Shown: positions 9,301-17,128 of the stretch, in pieces
Numbering within the stretch: position 1 is the first letter of the stretch
Layout of the letters: every line of letters begins with the position of its first letter
Assembly (NCBI GenBank): GCA_910577655.1
Contig: CAJTOW010000017.1
Location: forward strand, 1 to 49,617
DNA from: an uncultured Lachnospiraceae bacterium
Lineage (GTDB): Bacteria > Bacillota > Clostridia > Lachnospirales > Lachnospiraceae
Length of the DNA stretch: 49,617 nucleotides
Direction of reading: 5' to 3'
Program-made: the position numbers and the translations under genes
Notes under the pieces: model-generated
What the model was told of the DNA's origin: nothing
The model's input: the letters and a program-made list of their open reading frames with translations, nothing else
Database searches by the model: none

Positions 9301-10571
9301 TCCAGGAGCATCCGGGTGCTGTCTGCGGTCCCTGCCATGTCCGCCAGCATTTCCTCCGGCTCACCCATACAGTAGAGTTCCTTCAGATTCTTGACCGCCT
9401 TCTTGACCCGGTCCCTGCAGCCGGTCACATAAGCCTTCTTCTCCTGATCCACCTCCTTGCTGCGGACCGTAGCCAGCCGCATCCAGGTGCAGGCCCCAAG
9501 GTGTCTGCTGATCTGCGGAAAATCCCCGGCCTCCAGGATTTTTGCCAGCTGCCGCCCGTCATCCACCAGCATAGGCTCATAAGAAACCAGGTACTCATCC
9601 TCCCGGCAGACCTCTGCCGCGTCAGCAATCTGGACATGCAGCTCCCTCACCTGGCCTCTCAGATCCTCTATGAGAAACTGCATCCATGGGAAATGCTCCA
9701 GACCGGAAGCATTTCCGGCGTCCAGCTCCTGAAGGCAGGCGTCGAACCAGATCTCCGGGTAGGGGTTACTCTGGGCGAAGGTGTAGACCTGCATAATATA
9801 GTCCTCGATCCCCCCATCGCTTTTCCCCGTGGCATAAGTCTCCACAAAGCGGGTAAATGCCTCCCCGCCGGATGTATAGTAATCCTCAATCATTTCCCCC
9901 ATAACATCCTGCCTGAGGAGCATCAGCTCCCCCTCATCCCCGATCCTGAAGGAAGGATCCAGATCCAGCATATTAAAATGCTCCCGGATCAGGTTCAGGC
10001 AGAAGCTGTCAATGGTGGTGATCTGGGCGTGATGGACCAGAGTTGCCTGGATCTGGAGATGTTCATTGTCCGGCGTCTCCTCCAGCTTCTTCTCAATGGC
10101 AGCTCCTATCCTCTCCCGCATCTCGGCAGCAGCCGCATTGGTGAAGGTCATCACTAACAGCTTGTCAATATCCAGAGGATTCTCCTCATCGGTGATCATA
10201 CGGATGATCCGCTCCACCAGCACGGCGGTCTTGCCGCTTCCTGCCGCGGCACTTACCAGAAGATTGGTACCGCGGCTTTCGATCACCTGCTTCTGTCCCG
10301 GGGTCCATTTCACGGACGTCTGCTGCTTCGCCGTATCAGGTACCTGCATCTGGTCATGGGAGTCTCCCCACGCCGCACCGGACATCTGCTGCTGGTCATG
10401 AACATGCTCCTGCGCCGCGCTGGTTTCCTGCTGCCGGTCATGGACATGCTCCTGCGCCGCACCGGACATCTGCTGCCGGTCATGGACATGCTCCTGCGCC
10501 GCGCTGGTTTCCTGCTGCTCATTCCTATAACCAGTGCATTCCTCTGTCTGACTCCTTACATTTCCTGACAT
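6345..10571 (-). CDS. addA: ATP-dependent helicase/nuclease subunit A (AddA)
   Basis: Helicase-nuclease subunit of the AddAB (RecBCD-like) complex that resects double-strand breaks for recombination. The UvrD-type helicase begins near residue 85; Walker A is AAAGSGKTA (about 108-116), and DEYQDSN and GDVKQSIYKFR are present. The C-terminal nuclease motif GILDACF...VDYKTD is intact. At 1408 aa it is longer than the usual roughly 1200-1250. The excess is an N-terminal Gln/His-rich extension with four tandem 14-residue units (about 20-75), and a Glu/Ala/Arg-rich insertion with 12-residue repeats (DNA about 7997-8160). The start at 10571 has GGAGGAAGT upstream and overlaps the end of addB by 16 bp. 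Confidence 0.93.
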   Translation of the reverse strand: MSGNVRSQTEECTGYRNEQQETSAAQEHVHDRQQMSGAAQEHVHDRQQETSAAQEHVHDQQQMSGAAWGDSHDQMQVPDTAKQQTSVKWTPGQKQVIESRGTNLLVSAAAGSGKTAVLVERIIRMITDEENPLDIDKLLVMTFTNAAAAEMRERIGAAIEKKLEETPDNEHLQIQATLVHHAQITTIDSFCLNLIREHFNMLDLDPSFRIGDEGELMLLRQDVMGEMIEDYYTSGGEAFTRFVETYATGKSDGGIEDYIMQVYTFAQSNPYPEIWFDACLQELDAGNASGLEHFPWMQFLIEDLRGQVRELHVQIADAAEVCREDEYLVSYEPMLVDDGRQLAKILEAGDFPQISRHLGACTWMRLATVRSKEVDQEKKAYVTGCRDRVKKAVKNLKELYCMGEPEEMLADMAGTADSTRMLLELAREYGRRYQEKKRDRNLVDFNDLEHEALKVLIVSQDGRPKLPYQYTEAADTLSRRYEEVLVDEYQDSNLVQEALLQAVSGERFGQPNIFMVGDVKQSIYKFRLARPELFQEKYHSYADYDQAGDAPSRKIELHQNFRSRKKVLDGINDVFYRIMTENMGGICYTEETALHPGAVFPEVEKVNPAESAMQPDEISEAAAPAGHTADIPELLVVDTGSAALSQLDEEAADFTARELEAKLIVRKIREMTDSRSGLLVWDKRLGDSGGYRVAEYRDMVILLRSTTGWTETFLSVLMNEGIPAYAESRMGYFNTPEVETMLSLLSVIDNPMQDIPLAAVLKAPFIGVSDVELAQVMAAYKASAEKGQDRGIFAAVKLYLERMAAEEEAAEEAEEVRAAETRTPEEEVRAAETRNPEEEVRAAETGAAEMRAAETGAEPLPFIGGQESSWQLTQKLCRLTGLLTRFRRESTYLPIHELLYRIYEDTGYYDYVSAMPAGQTRRANLDMLVEKASEYERTSYRGLFHFVRYIENLKKYNTDFGEALVQGEEDNTVRIMSIHKSKGLEFPVVFLAGMGKKFNRQDVRGRILIDSDLGIGTDYLDLERRLKTTTLKKNVLRRKMDLDNLGEELRVLYVAMTRAREQLVMTGTDRYLEKSLEKYAQVPVVGGHAQIPYTILAAAGSYLDWLLMSMGAHRDDPVRISLVKVPVAELVGEELVRQLKNQQSRESLYRLGRQKGPGPDPQFRALLERYLDYQYPWQADITLHTKMSVSELKKLGQMTDEAETAGLEEVLESGSSVIKPSLPSDRVPVPKTFSPGISRFGATRGTAYHRALELLAFDQVKSSGDVEAFLRNMVDQNRFSREAYGLIDCRVIWRFLKSGLGRRMSQAQQEGRLHKEQQFVMGIPAREMDAADSDELVVIQGILDACFEEDGQLVLVDYKTDYVTSGQELVDRYKRQLEYYERALQQMTGKTVKEKIIYSLKLQEEICL
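7997..8160 (-). repeat. Tandem 36-bp repeats inside addA
   Basis: Encodes units of the form EEVRAAETRTPE / EEVRAAETRNPE / EEVRAAETGAAE, then MRAAETGAEP: 12-residue (36-bp) imperfect direct repeats that are Glu/Ala/Arg-rich and probably disordered or helical. The reading frame is kept throughout. Confidence 0.8.
10347..10514 (-). repeat. Tandem 42-bp repeats at the 5' end of addA
   Basis: Four 14-residue units alternate QETSAAQEHVHDR and QQMSGAAQEHVHDR types, the last diverged (GAAWGDSHDQ). At the DNA level these are 42-bp direct repeats with 84-bp higher-order similarity. They precede the helicase core and are not part of any family domain I recognise. Confidence 0.85.
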
Positions 10572-13500
10572 ACTTCCTCCCAGATCTCCTCGGATTTCCT
10601 GTTTTTCAGTTTCCGGTACTCATAGCCCGCCGTCTTCCTGTCAAAGCCGCAGACCGCATGGTAGGGACAGTAATCGCAGGCAGTGCGGCTGTCTCTCCGG
10701 TAAGGATCCACTCCTGTCTCTCCAGCCAGAATCTCCCTGCCGGCTGTCTCTACCTTCCTGTGGACAAACTGCCGCAGCTTCTCGAACCGCTCCCCGGATG
10801 CCACATGGGAGCGCTCCGCCTGAACCTCCCCATCCTTTAACACCACCGGGATGATATCTGACTCCTTCTCAATGGTGTTGTCCAGATGACGGATGGCCTC
10901 CAGCTGGCTGTTGACCAGACCGTTCATCCGAAGCTGTTTTAAGATCTCCCGGTCAATGCGCTCCTTGTCGTCCTTCCCGGTTTTTTCTGCCAAAGGATCA
11001 GCGATATTGTAGTACAGAATTCCCGCCGGAACCACCTCCTGTCCAGGGAATCTGCGCTGGGCCAGCTCCATAACCGCATCCATATACACCACCAGCTGAA
11101 GCTGCAGCCCATAGTAAAGGGACACCAGATCAAAGCGGGTGCTGCCTGACTTATAGTCAATGATCTTCACATACACCTTTTCACCGTCCTGGCACAGATC
11201 CATCCGGTCGATCCGCCCTCTCAGGTGGATCTCCTCGTCCTCGGACAGCGAGATCTTCATGGCCTTCAGATTGTCCACGGCGGAGAAGGCCACCTCGAAT
11301 CCGGCCGGTTCGAAATCCCCTTTCAGGATCTGCTGCTGGAGCGCCCACACGGTTCGCTGGGCGATGCTCTCCACCCGTCTGGCCAGATAGCTGTTGCGGG
11401 AGGAGCTGCCCAGAATCTGGTTGCCATATTCTTTGGTGACCTGCTCCACGCAGGATTTCACCAAGGCTGTGCGCTCCTCCTCCGTGACCGTGCGCCAGTC
11501 AAGACCTGCCTCCTTCATCCGTTTGAAGCACAAATCAATGGAATCATGGAACAGATTTCCCATATCCGCGGCCCCGATCTCAAAATGCTGCCGTTCCATC
11601 AGCTCCAGACCGTATTTGAGGAAATGTGCATAAGCGCAGGAAGCATACTGCTCCAGCCGGGTGACGCTGCCGCTGATGATATTCCCATAGAGCGCCCGGG
11701 CCACCGCGTGGCCGATCCCCTGGTTCTCATACACGTAAAATGCCGCGTCCATCAGCATATTCAGCTCCTCCTGGTATTCTTCGGAGGAGACGAACCAACG
11801 GTAGATCTCCAGGAATCTCCTGTAATCCTCCCCGTCCAGGTCCTCTTCCCGCACACGGCGCAGTCCGGCAACCAGACGCCTTCTGGCCTCTGGCACCGAA
11901 CAGGGGATACCGGCCTCTATTGTTTCTCCCACAGCACAGACCAGGGATGGGAACATCTTCCTCAGCTCCCCGATCAGGTAGGAGGCCCGACGGCTTCTGC
12001 CGTCAGGACCTACCCCGGCGTAGGAAACCACCAGCCGGTTGCCGGGCTTTGTCATCATCAGATAGAGGTAGAATCTCTGCTGGAAGCTGTCCTCCCTGGC
12101 ACTGGGCGCCAGCTCCAGGCTGTGGGCTGTAAAGAACTCCCTCTCCTGGTCAGACAAAAGGCTGCCCTTCTCCTGGCGGGCCGGAACAATGCCGTCGTTG
12201 ACCCCCAGGAAAAACAATACCCGGATATGGGCCAGTCTGGTGCGGATGATATCACCCACCACCACCCGGTCCACAGTTGCCGGGATCACCCCTACAGACA
12301 GCTCTGCAAAACCTGCATCCAGGATTTCCATGAACTCCTTCCGTCCTGCCCTCTCGTCTCCCAGAAGATCACTCAGACGGCCCAGAAGCTCCGTCACCAT
12401 CCCATAGATCTGACCATATTCCCTGGCGGTCCGGTATTCTCCGGCAGCGTTGAAATATTCCTGGTAAGCAAGCATTTTCTCCTCAATCTGGCAGTCCTCC
12501 AGCAGAACCAGGATAGCACCTGCCATATCACTGATGGTGATCTGCTCCCTGCCAAAGGCCTCCCTCATGGCAAAGAGGGGTGCCAGAGTCTGATCCCTGA
12601 ACGCGTTCAGCTCAACCAGATTTAAGGAAGCACCTCCCCGGCAGGTACGCTCCCAGTTTTCCCCCCACCGGCGGTGCCCCCGGATCCCCATGGCCAGCAC
12701 GTAATTCTCCAGCCGGTCTGTCATCTCCTTGTCCTGGGTCACCAGCCCGGTCCGCAAAAACCGGAATACACTTTCATAAGAAAAATCCCGCCGCACCACC
12801 TCCAGGGCGGAGCGGATCAGCTCCACCATGGGATTGTCCAGAATATTGGCCCTGTCGTCCATAAAATAAGGAATCCCGTTCTGTTCAAACTCATGGGCAA
12901 TCTCCCGGCCATATCCGGCCAGATCTCCGGTGATCACTGCCATATCCCGGTAGCGCATCCCCTCGTCCCTGACCAGCTCCTGCATACGGTGAACCATGCA
13001 GGAGATCTCTTCCGAGGGGTTGGCGGCCTGGAAAAGTTCCAGGGAAGGCTGATTGTGATGGCCACAACTCCCGCCGCCGTCCTGCCCCGGCACCTCCTGA
13101 TATCTGGCCTTCCTGTAACGGAATAAGTTCTGCTCCAGAAATGCCAGCTCCGGCGCCTTCTCAAACCTGGGACGCTCCTTCAGGCGGATATCCTCAAGAA
13201 CAGGGATCTGGTTTTTCTCTGCCAGTCCGGCCAGACGGCGTGCCATCTGGTGACTCATATAAAACAGATTCTGCATCCCCACAGGGCGCATGAGGTTCTC
13301 TGCGCTGTCCGCAGTCACGGTTACAGTCACCTGTCTGGCATACACCATGAACAGTTCCAACAGCCGGTACTGGACCGGTGTAAAGCCCGTAAAACCGTCC
13401 AGGGACACCGCGCTGTTCTTCAGCATGGCGGAACGGGGCAAAACCCGGCAGAGAACATCCAGCACCTCCTCCGCCGCAATATAATGTCCGTCAATATACT

Positions 13501-13999
13501 CCCGGAATGCCTGAAACACCACGGCAAAGTCCTCCAGCTTCTGCCGGAAAAGAGCCGAACCTGCATCCTGGGCCACTTCCCGCAACATATCAGGGGTAAT
13601 ACCGTACTGGTAGAACTCAGAGATCATGGATTTCAGCTTTCCCACAAATCCGCTCTGATCCAGATGCCCCTGGAATACCACCAGCTCCCTCCTGTGCTTC
13701 CCTGCCACCTTTCGCAGCACCATGGACTTGCCCATATCATCCAGAACCTGCAGATTCTCCACTGCCAGCTCCTCAAATACCCTGTAGGCCAGACGCTCAA
13801 AGCTGACAATGTCAATATTCATGGTGCCATGGCTGGGATGGCGGGTCACAATATCCTTCTGGGTCTGCATAGTGAACTGCTCTGGTACGATCATAAAATA
13901 CAGCTGCCCTGGGTGAAGGATGGATTCTTCTATAATCCTGTCATATAAAAGGGTGGTCTTGCCGGAGCCGGAACCACCGATGATCATTTGTAATGCCAT
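10556..13999 (-). CDS. addB: ATP-dependent helicase/nuclease subunit B (AddB)
   Basis: Second subunit of AddAB; it contributes a nuclease, Chi recognition and an iron-sulfur fold. The protein is 1147 aa, a normal length. The Walker A-like GGSGSGKTTLL is at about residues 8-18. The C-terminal RecB-type nuclease shows LRGRIDRMD and IIDYKSG. Four Cys ligands for a 4Fe-4S cluster are visible: one in YASCAYAHF and three in ACDYCPYHAVCGF near the C-terminus. It is the first gene of the addB-addA operon, with a 16-bp overlap into addA. GAGAAGAAT precedes the ATG. Confidence 0.94.
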   Translation of the reverse strand: MALQMIIGGSGSGKTTLLYDRIIEESILHPGQLYFMIVPEQFTMQTQKDIVTRHPSHGTMNIDIVSFERLAYRVFEELAVENLQVLDDMGKSMVLRKVAGKHRRELVVFQGHLDQSGFVGKLKSMISEFYQYGITPDMLREVAQDAGSALFRQKLEDFAVVFQAFREYIDGHYIAAEEVLDVLCRVLPRSAMLKNSAVSLDGFTGFTPVQYRLLELFMVYARQVTVTVTADSAENLMRPVGMQNLFYMSHQMARRLAGLAEKNQIPVLEDIRLKERPRFEKAPELAFLEQNLFRYRKARYQEVPGQDGGGSCGHHNQPSLELFQAANPSEEISCMVHRMQELVRDEGMRYRDMAVITGDLAGYGREIAHEFEQNGIPYFMDDRANILDNPMVELIRSALEVVRRDFSYESVFRFLRTGLVTQDKEMTDRLENYVLAMGIRGHRRWGENWERTCRGGASLNLVELNAFRDQTLAPLFAMREAFGREQITISDMAGAILVLLEDCQIEEKMLAYQEYFNAAGEYRTAREYGQIYGMVTELLGRLSDLLGDERAGRKEFMEILDAGFAELSVGVIPATVDRVVVGDIIRTRLAHIRVLFFLGVNDGIVPARQEKGSLLSDQEREFFTAHSLELAPSAREDSFQQRFYLYLMMTKPGNRLVVSYAGVGPDGRSRRASYLIGELRKMFPSLVCAVGETIEAGIPCSVPEARRRLVAGLRRVREEDLDGEDYRRFLEIYRWFVSSEEYQEELNMLMDAAFYVYENQGIGHAVARALYGNIISGSVTRLEQYASCAYAHFLKYGLELMERQHFEIGAADMGNLFHDSIDLCFKRMKEAGLDWRTVTEEERTALVKSCVEQVTKEYGNQILGSSSRNSYLARRVESIAQRTVWALQQQILKGDFEPAGFEVAFSAVDNLKAMKISLSEDEEIHLRGRIDRMDLCQDGEKVYVKIIDYKSGSTRFDLVSLYYGLQLQLVVYMDAVMELAQRRFPGQEVVPAGILYYNIADPLAEKTGKDDKERIDREILKQLRMNGLVNSQLEAIRHLDNTIEKESDIIPVVLKDGEVQAERSHVASGERFEKLRQFVHRKVETAGREILAGETGVDPYRRDSRTACDYCPYHAVCGFDRKTAGYEYRKLKNRKSEEIWEEVCQEM

Positions 14000-14040
14000 A
14001 TTCTTCTCCTGTTATGTATGGTTTGTCAGTATCTTCCTCT

Positions 14041-14191
14041 GTTCTGATGTGCATCTTCTTGTTTCCGAAAAGCGTCGGAAACAAGAAGCTCCGGGCGTTC
14101 CGCCCTATATCAATTTACACGGAAAAGTGCTTACGCAAGCAAAAGCGTGCTTGCGACACACTTTTCCGTGTAAATTGATGCACATCAGAAC
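14041..14191. repeat. Nested inverted-repeat element with 15-bp perfect terminal repeats
   Basis: Outer arms GTTCTGATGTGCATC (14041-14055) and its exact complement (14177-14191). Inside are a 14-bp perfect stem 14055-14068/14075-14088 with a 6-nt loop; a small GGGCG/CGCCC hairpin at about 14093-14105; and a 19-bp perfect stem 14111-14129/14159-14177, itself enclosing CGCAAGC (14134-14140) / GCTTGCG (14149-14155). Almost every base is in a stem, giving a multibranch fold as DNA cruciform or RNA. No ORF. It lies between the divergent addB and 14254 genes. Confidence 0.85.
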
Positions 14192-14253
14192 GCTGACGCA
14201 TAATTTCTCTTCTCCGGGAATAGATTATATCAAACATGCACGGAGGTTTCCCT

Positions 14254-14688
14254 ATGAGTTCCAAAACCAAAATTGTCGTCCTGCGGATGAAGGAGATCAT
14301 CTATACTGCGATCTTTCTTGGCCTCGGCATATTGCTTGTGCTGCTTCTTTTCATTATGTTCCGCCCCAGCAACGATGCACCCGCAGCTTCTGACAGAGTC
14401 CTCTATACACCTGGCGTCTATTCTGCTGCCCTGAAGCTTGGCGCCCAGGAGGTCAATGTGGAAGTTGCTGTCGATACCAGCCAGATCACTTCAGTCACTA
14501 TGGTTCCCTTAAGCGATTCAGTTGCTACCATGTACCCTCTGGTACAGCCTTCCTTCCAGAACCTGGCTGATCAGATCTGCACCCTTCAGACTGTGGAAAA
14601 TCTCTCCTACCCGGAGGAAAGCCGTTACACCTCACAGGTGCTGATACAAGCCATCAAACGGGCACTGGACAAAGCCGCTGTTGACTAA
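14254..14688 (+). CDS. Small membrane-anchored FMN-binding-like protein
   Basis: 144 aa. One N-terminal transmembrane segment (about residues 15-35, IIYTAIFLGLGILLVLLLFIMF) followed by an extracytoplasmic domain. That domain has features of the FMN_bind fold seen in RnfG/NqrC-like proteins: YTPGVYSAALKLGAQEVNVEVAVDTSQITSV, and a C-terminal YTSQVLIQAIKRALDKA resembling the Ser/Thr-containing helix. The usual SGATxTS motif is only partly kept (SRYTSQ), so flavin binding is uncertain. The ATG at 14254 is preferred over 14236 because GGAGG lies 8-12 nt upstream. Function unknown. It ends before a strong terminator and converges with ftsH. Confidence 0.7.
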   Translation: MSSKTKIVVLRMKEIIYTAIFLGLGILLVLLLFIMFRPSNDAPAASDRVLYTPGVYSAALKLGAQEVNVEVAVDTSQITSVTMVPLSDSVATMYPLVQPSFQNLADQICTLQTVENLSYPEESRYTSQVLIQAIKRALDKAAVD

Positions 14689-14749
14689 AATGTGCCGTAT
14701 TGGTTTTACCTGCCGAATACATTACATACCCATATCCCGGGATATATAC

Positions 14750-14792
14750 AAAAGGACATCCTGACAGCCTGCGCCGGTGGATGTCCTTTTTT
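14750..14792 (+). terminator. Terminator between 14254 gene and ftsH
   Basis: 12-bp perfect stem AAAAGGACATCC (14750-14761) / GGATGTCCTTTT (14779-14790), then further T residues. It lies between convergent genes and may serve both; the T-tract is best on the plus strand. Confidence 0.88.
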
Positions 14793-14799
14793 GTAATGG

Positions 14800-16791
14800 T
14801 TATGATATCCAGGTGTTTTCGTGTTTGGCAGTCTCATTGCCGCCGGCCTCACTGTCTGAAGGCTCTTCCCCAACAGAATCCTTTCCGTCAGCAGCGTCTT
14901 CTTCGGCCTCTTTCTTCTCTCCGTCCTTCTTCTCCTCCGGCTCCGGAAGCCCTTTGCACTCCCGGAAAATCTTCATGAACTCCTTGCCGGTAATGGTCTC
15001 TTTCTCGATCAGGAACTCTGCGATCTTGTCCATCACCTCCCGGTTCTCGCCAAGGAGGCGTTTCGCCTCGTCGTAGGCCGCCTTCAGGATCCGCATGACT
15101 TCCCCATCTACCTCAGCCGCCGTGGCATCGCCGCAGTCCATGACAGTCTTCCCGGTCAGATACATATCCTGACGGGAGGAAAGAGCCATAAGACCGAACT
15201 TCTCGGACATACCGTACTGGGTCACCATGGACCGGGCCAGACGGGTGGCCCGCTCAATATCATTGGCCGCGCCTGTTGTCACGGTCTCGAACACCAGCTC
15301 CTCTGCCGCGCGTCCTCCCAGAAGACCTACCAGCATGGCTTCCAGCTCTTTCTTGCTGTTTAAGTATTTCTCCTCCTCCGGAACCTGCATCACATAGCCC
15401 AGCGCTCCCATAGTCCGGGGCACAATGGTGATCTTCTGTACCGGCTCCGCATCCTTCTGGAGAGCACTTAAGAGGGCATGGCCCACCTCATGATAGGACA
15501 CGATCCGCCGCTCCTCCTTGCTGAGTACCCGGTCCTTCTTCTCCTTACCTACCAGTACCACTTCCACGGATTCGAAAAGATCCTTCTGGCTCACAGCGCT
15601 TCTGCCCCGCTTAACTGCCAGAATCGCCGCTTCATTGATCATGTTGGCAAGATCAGATCCTGCCGCACCTGATGTCGCCAGGGCAATGGCATCCAGATCT
15701 ACCGTCTCATCCAGGGATACATTCTTGGCATGTACCTTCAGAATATCCACACGGCCTTTGAGATCCGGCTTCTCCACAATGATCCGCCGGTCAAAACGTC
15801 CCGGTCGCAGAAGTGCCGGGTCCAGAACCTCCGGACGGTTTGTGGCAGCCAGAATCAGAAGTCCCTTGGAAGAGTCGATTCCGTCCATTTCGGAAAGAAG
15901 CTGGTTTAAGGTCTGCTGCTGTTCGGATTCCCCGCCGCCGCCAAAATTGCTCCGGCTGCGCCCGATCGAATCAATCTCGTCAATAAAAATAATGCAGGGA
16001 GAAGTCTGCTGGGCCTGCTTGAACAGATCACGCACACGGGACGCGCCCACGCCCACATACATCTCCATAAAATCTGAACCGGACAAAAAGTAGAAAGGCA
16101 CCTTGGCTTCACCGGCCACCGCCTTGGCAAGCAGAGTCTTGCCTGTACCAGGCGGGCCCACCAGCAGCGCGCCCTTAGGCAGCTTGGCCCCGATATGGGT
16201 GTATTTCCCCGGATTCTGCAGGAAATCCACCAGCTCCACCAGGGATTCCTTGGCCTCATCCTCACCAGCCACATCGGCGAAGGTGACCCCTGTCTCCTTC
16301 TGCATATACATCTTGGCCGTACTCTTCCCTACGCCCATGATACCGCCGCCCATGCGCTTCATCATGAAATTCATGAAAATGACGATGCACAAGAAGGGTA
16401 CCAGAAAGCCGATGATCTGTTCCATGAGTACGCTGGAGTCCTGACGCTCCCTGTGCCAGTCCACCTCATGCTCCGTCAGGCGGTCCACCAGACCATAGTC
16501 GCCCTCCATACGGACCACATAATACCCTACCATAGGATTCTTGCCGGCCTCTTCCTTATAGGTAAAATCAATCTCCGTATTCCTGACCACCGCCGTGTCC
16601 ACTTCTCCCTCGGTAACGGCAGCTACAAACTCATTGTAGCTTACCTCCTCCCGCTGGGCGTTGGTGAGGACATCCTTCATAGTCGTCACCGCAAAAAATG
16701 TGATCAATGCCGCAAACACAAGAATGAAAATCTGGTTCTTTGGAATCTTATTATTATTTCCATTCTCCTGTTGATGATTATTATTCTCCAT
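14800..16791 (-). CDS. ftsH: ATP-dependent zinc metalloprotease FtsH
   Basis: Membrane-anchored AAA+ protease that degrades misassembled membrane proteins and regulators. The 663 residues show TM1 (about 20-38), a short extracytoplasmic domain, TM2 (about 121-142), an AAA domain with Walker A GPPGTGKT (212-219), Walker B CIIFIDEID and the ATNRPEVLDPALLRPGRFDRR region, then the zinc site HEVGH in VSYHEVGHALLSAL. The C-terminus is a charged Glu/Lys-rich tail. AGGAG lies 12 nt before the ATG. It converges with the 14254 gene and is divergent from pyrG. Confidence 0.95.
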   Translation of the reverse strand: MENNNHQQENGNNNKIPKNQIFILVFAALITFFAVTTMKDVLTNAQREEVSYNEFVAAVTEGEVDTAVVRNTEIDFTYKEEAGKNPMVGYYVVRMEGDYGLVDRLTEHEVDWHRERQDSSVLMEQIIGFLVPFLCIVIFMNFMMKRMGGGIMGVGKSTAKMYMQKETGVTFADVAGEDEAKESLVELVDFLQNPGKYTHIGAKLPKGALLVGPPGTGKTLLAKAVAGEAKVPFYFLSGSDFMEMYVGVGASRVRDLFKQAQQTSPCIIFIDEIDSIGRSRSNFGGGGESEQQQTLNQLLSEMDGIDSSKGLLILAATNRPEVLDPALLRPGRFDRRIIVEKPDLKGRVDILKVHAKNVSLDETVDLDAIALATSGAAGSDLANMINEAAILAVKRGRSAVSQKDLFESVEVVLVGKEKKDRVLSKEERRIVSYHEVGHALLSALQKDAEPVQKITIVPRTMGALGYVMQVPEEEKYLNSKKELEAMLVGLLGGRAAEELVFETVTTGAANDIERATRLARSMVTQYGMSEKFGLMALSSRQDMYLTGKTVMDCGDATAAEVDGEVMRILKAAYDEAKRLLGENREVMDKIAEFLIEKETITGKEFMKIFRECKGLPEPEEKKDGEKKEAEEDAADGKDSVGEEPSDSEAGGNETAKHENTWIS

Positions 16792-17128
16792 GTAGCTTCT
16801 GGTCTCCTGTTATTGTGTTCTTTTTATTCTATACCCTGTCCACGAACCATCCACCTGCCCGGGCTGTCAGACGCCGGATCTGCTTCCATGGTCATGGCAC
16901 AATACAATCTACATTATAAGGGCAATATGTGCAGAAATCAAGGAAACAAAAACTTAATTTATAAAAGTTTTTTAAAAAATTATGGATTTTCTGTTTTTCT
17001 GGTTGTATAATAGGCAAATATTTTAATTATATAGGAAGCTGCAGAGGCTTCTTCCAGTCGGATGGGCGGCGCATGGATATGCGCCGTCTGCCTTTTTACC
17101 ATATTCCATCATCACAGGAGGTCCTTCT
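16792..17128. other. Intergenic region between ftsH and pyrG
   Basis: No gene. AT-rich in the middle, with TATAAT at 17006-17011 (weak -35 TGGATT at 16983-16988, 17-bp spacer) and an alternative TTGTAT (17003-17008) / TTATAT (17027-17032) pair. A terminator-like hairpin at 17063-17097 follows, then AGGAGG before pyrG. It is mainly the pyrG promoter and leader; the ftsH promoter is not obvious. Confidence 0.6.
17063..17097 (+). terminator. Attenuator-like terminator in the pyrG leader
   Basis: GGGCGGCGCAT (17064-17074), loop GGAT, ATGCGCCGTCT (17079-17089), GCC, then TTTTT (17093-17097): an 11-bp stem with two G-U pairs and a U-tract, only about 30 bp before the pyrG start codon. Its position inside the leader suggests premature termination control. 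CTP-sensing attenuation by reiterative G addition is known for Bacillus pyrG, but a matching GGG start could not be fixed here. Confidence 0.65.

Noticed and set aside
8787..10157. 456-codon plus-strand open frame opposite addA
   Set aside because: His/Leu/Pro-rich shadow of a GC-rich coding strand; addA has intact helicase and nuclease motifs on the other strand.
10347..10514. Regular 42-bp repeats considered as a CRISPR array
   Set aside because: Repeats are contiguous without unique spacers, in frame with addA, and there are no cas genes.
11225..12625. 466-codon plus-strand open frame opposite addB
   Set aside because: Same reason; no recognisable motifs, AddB is complete.
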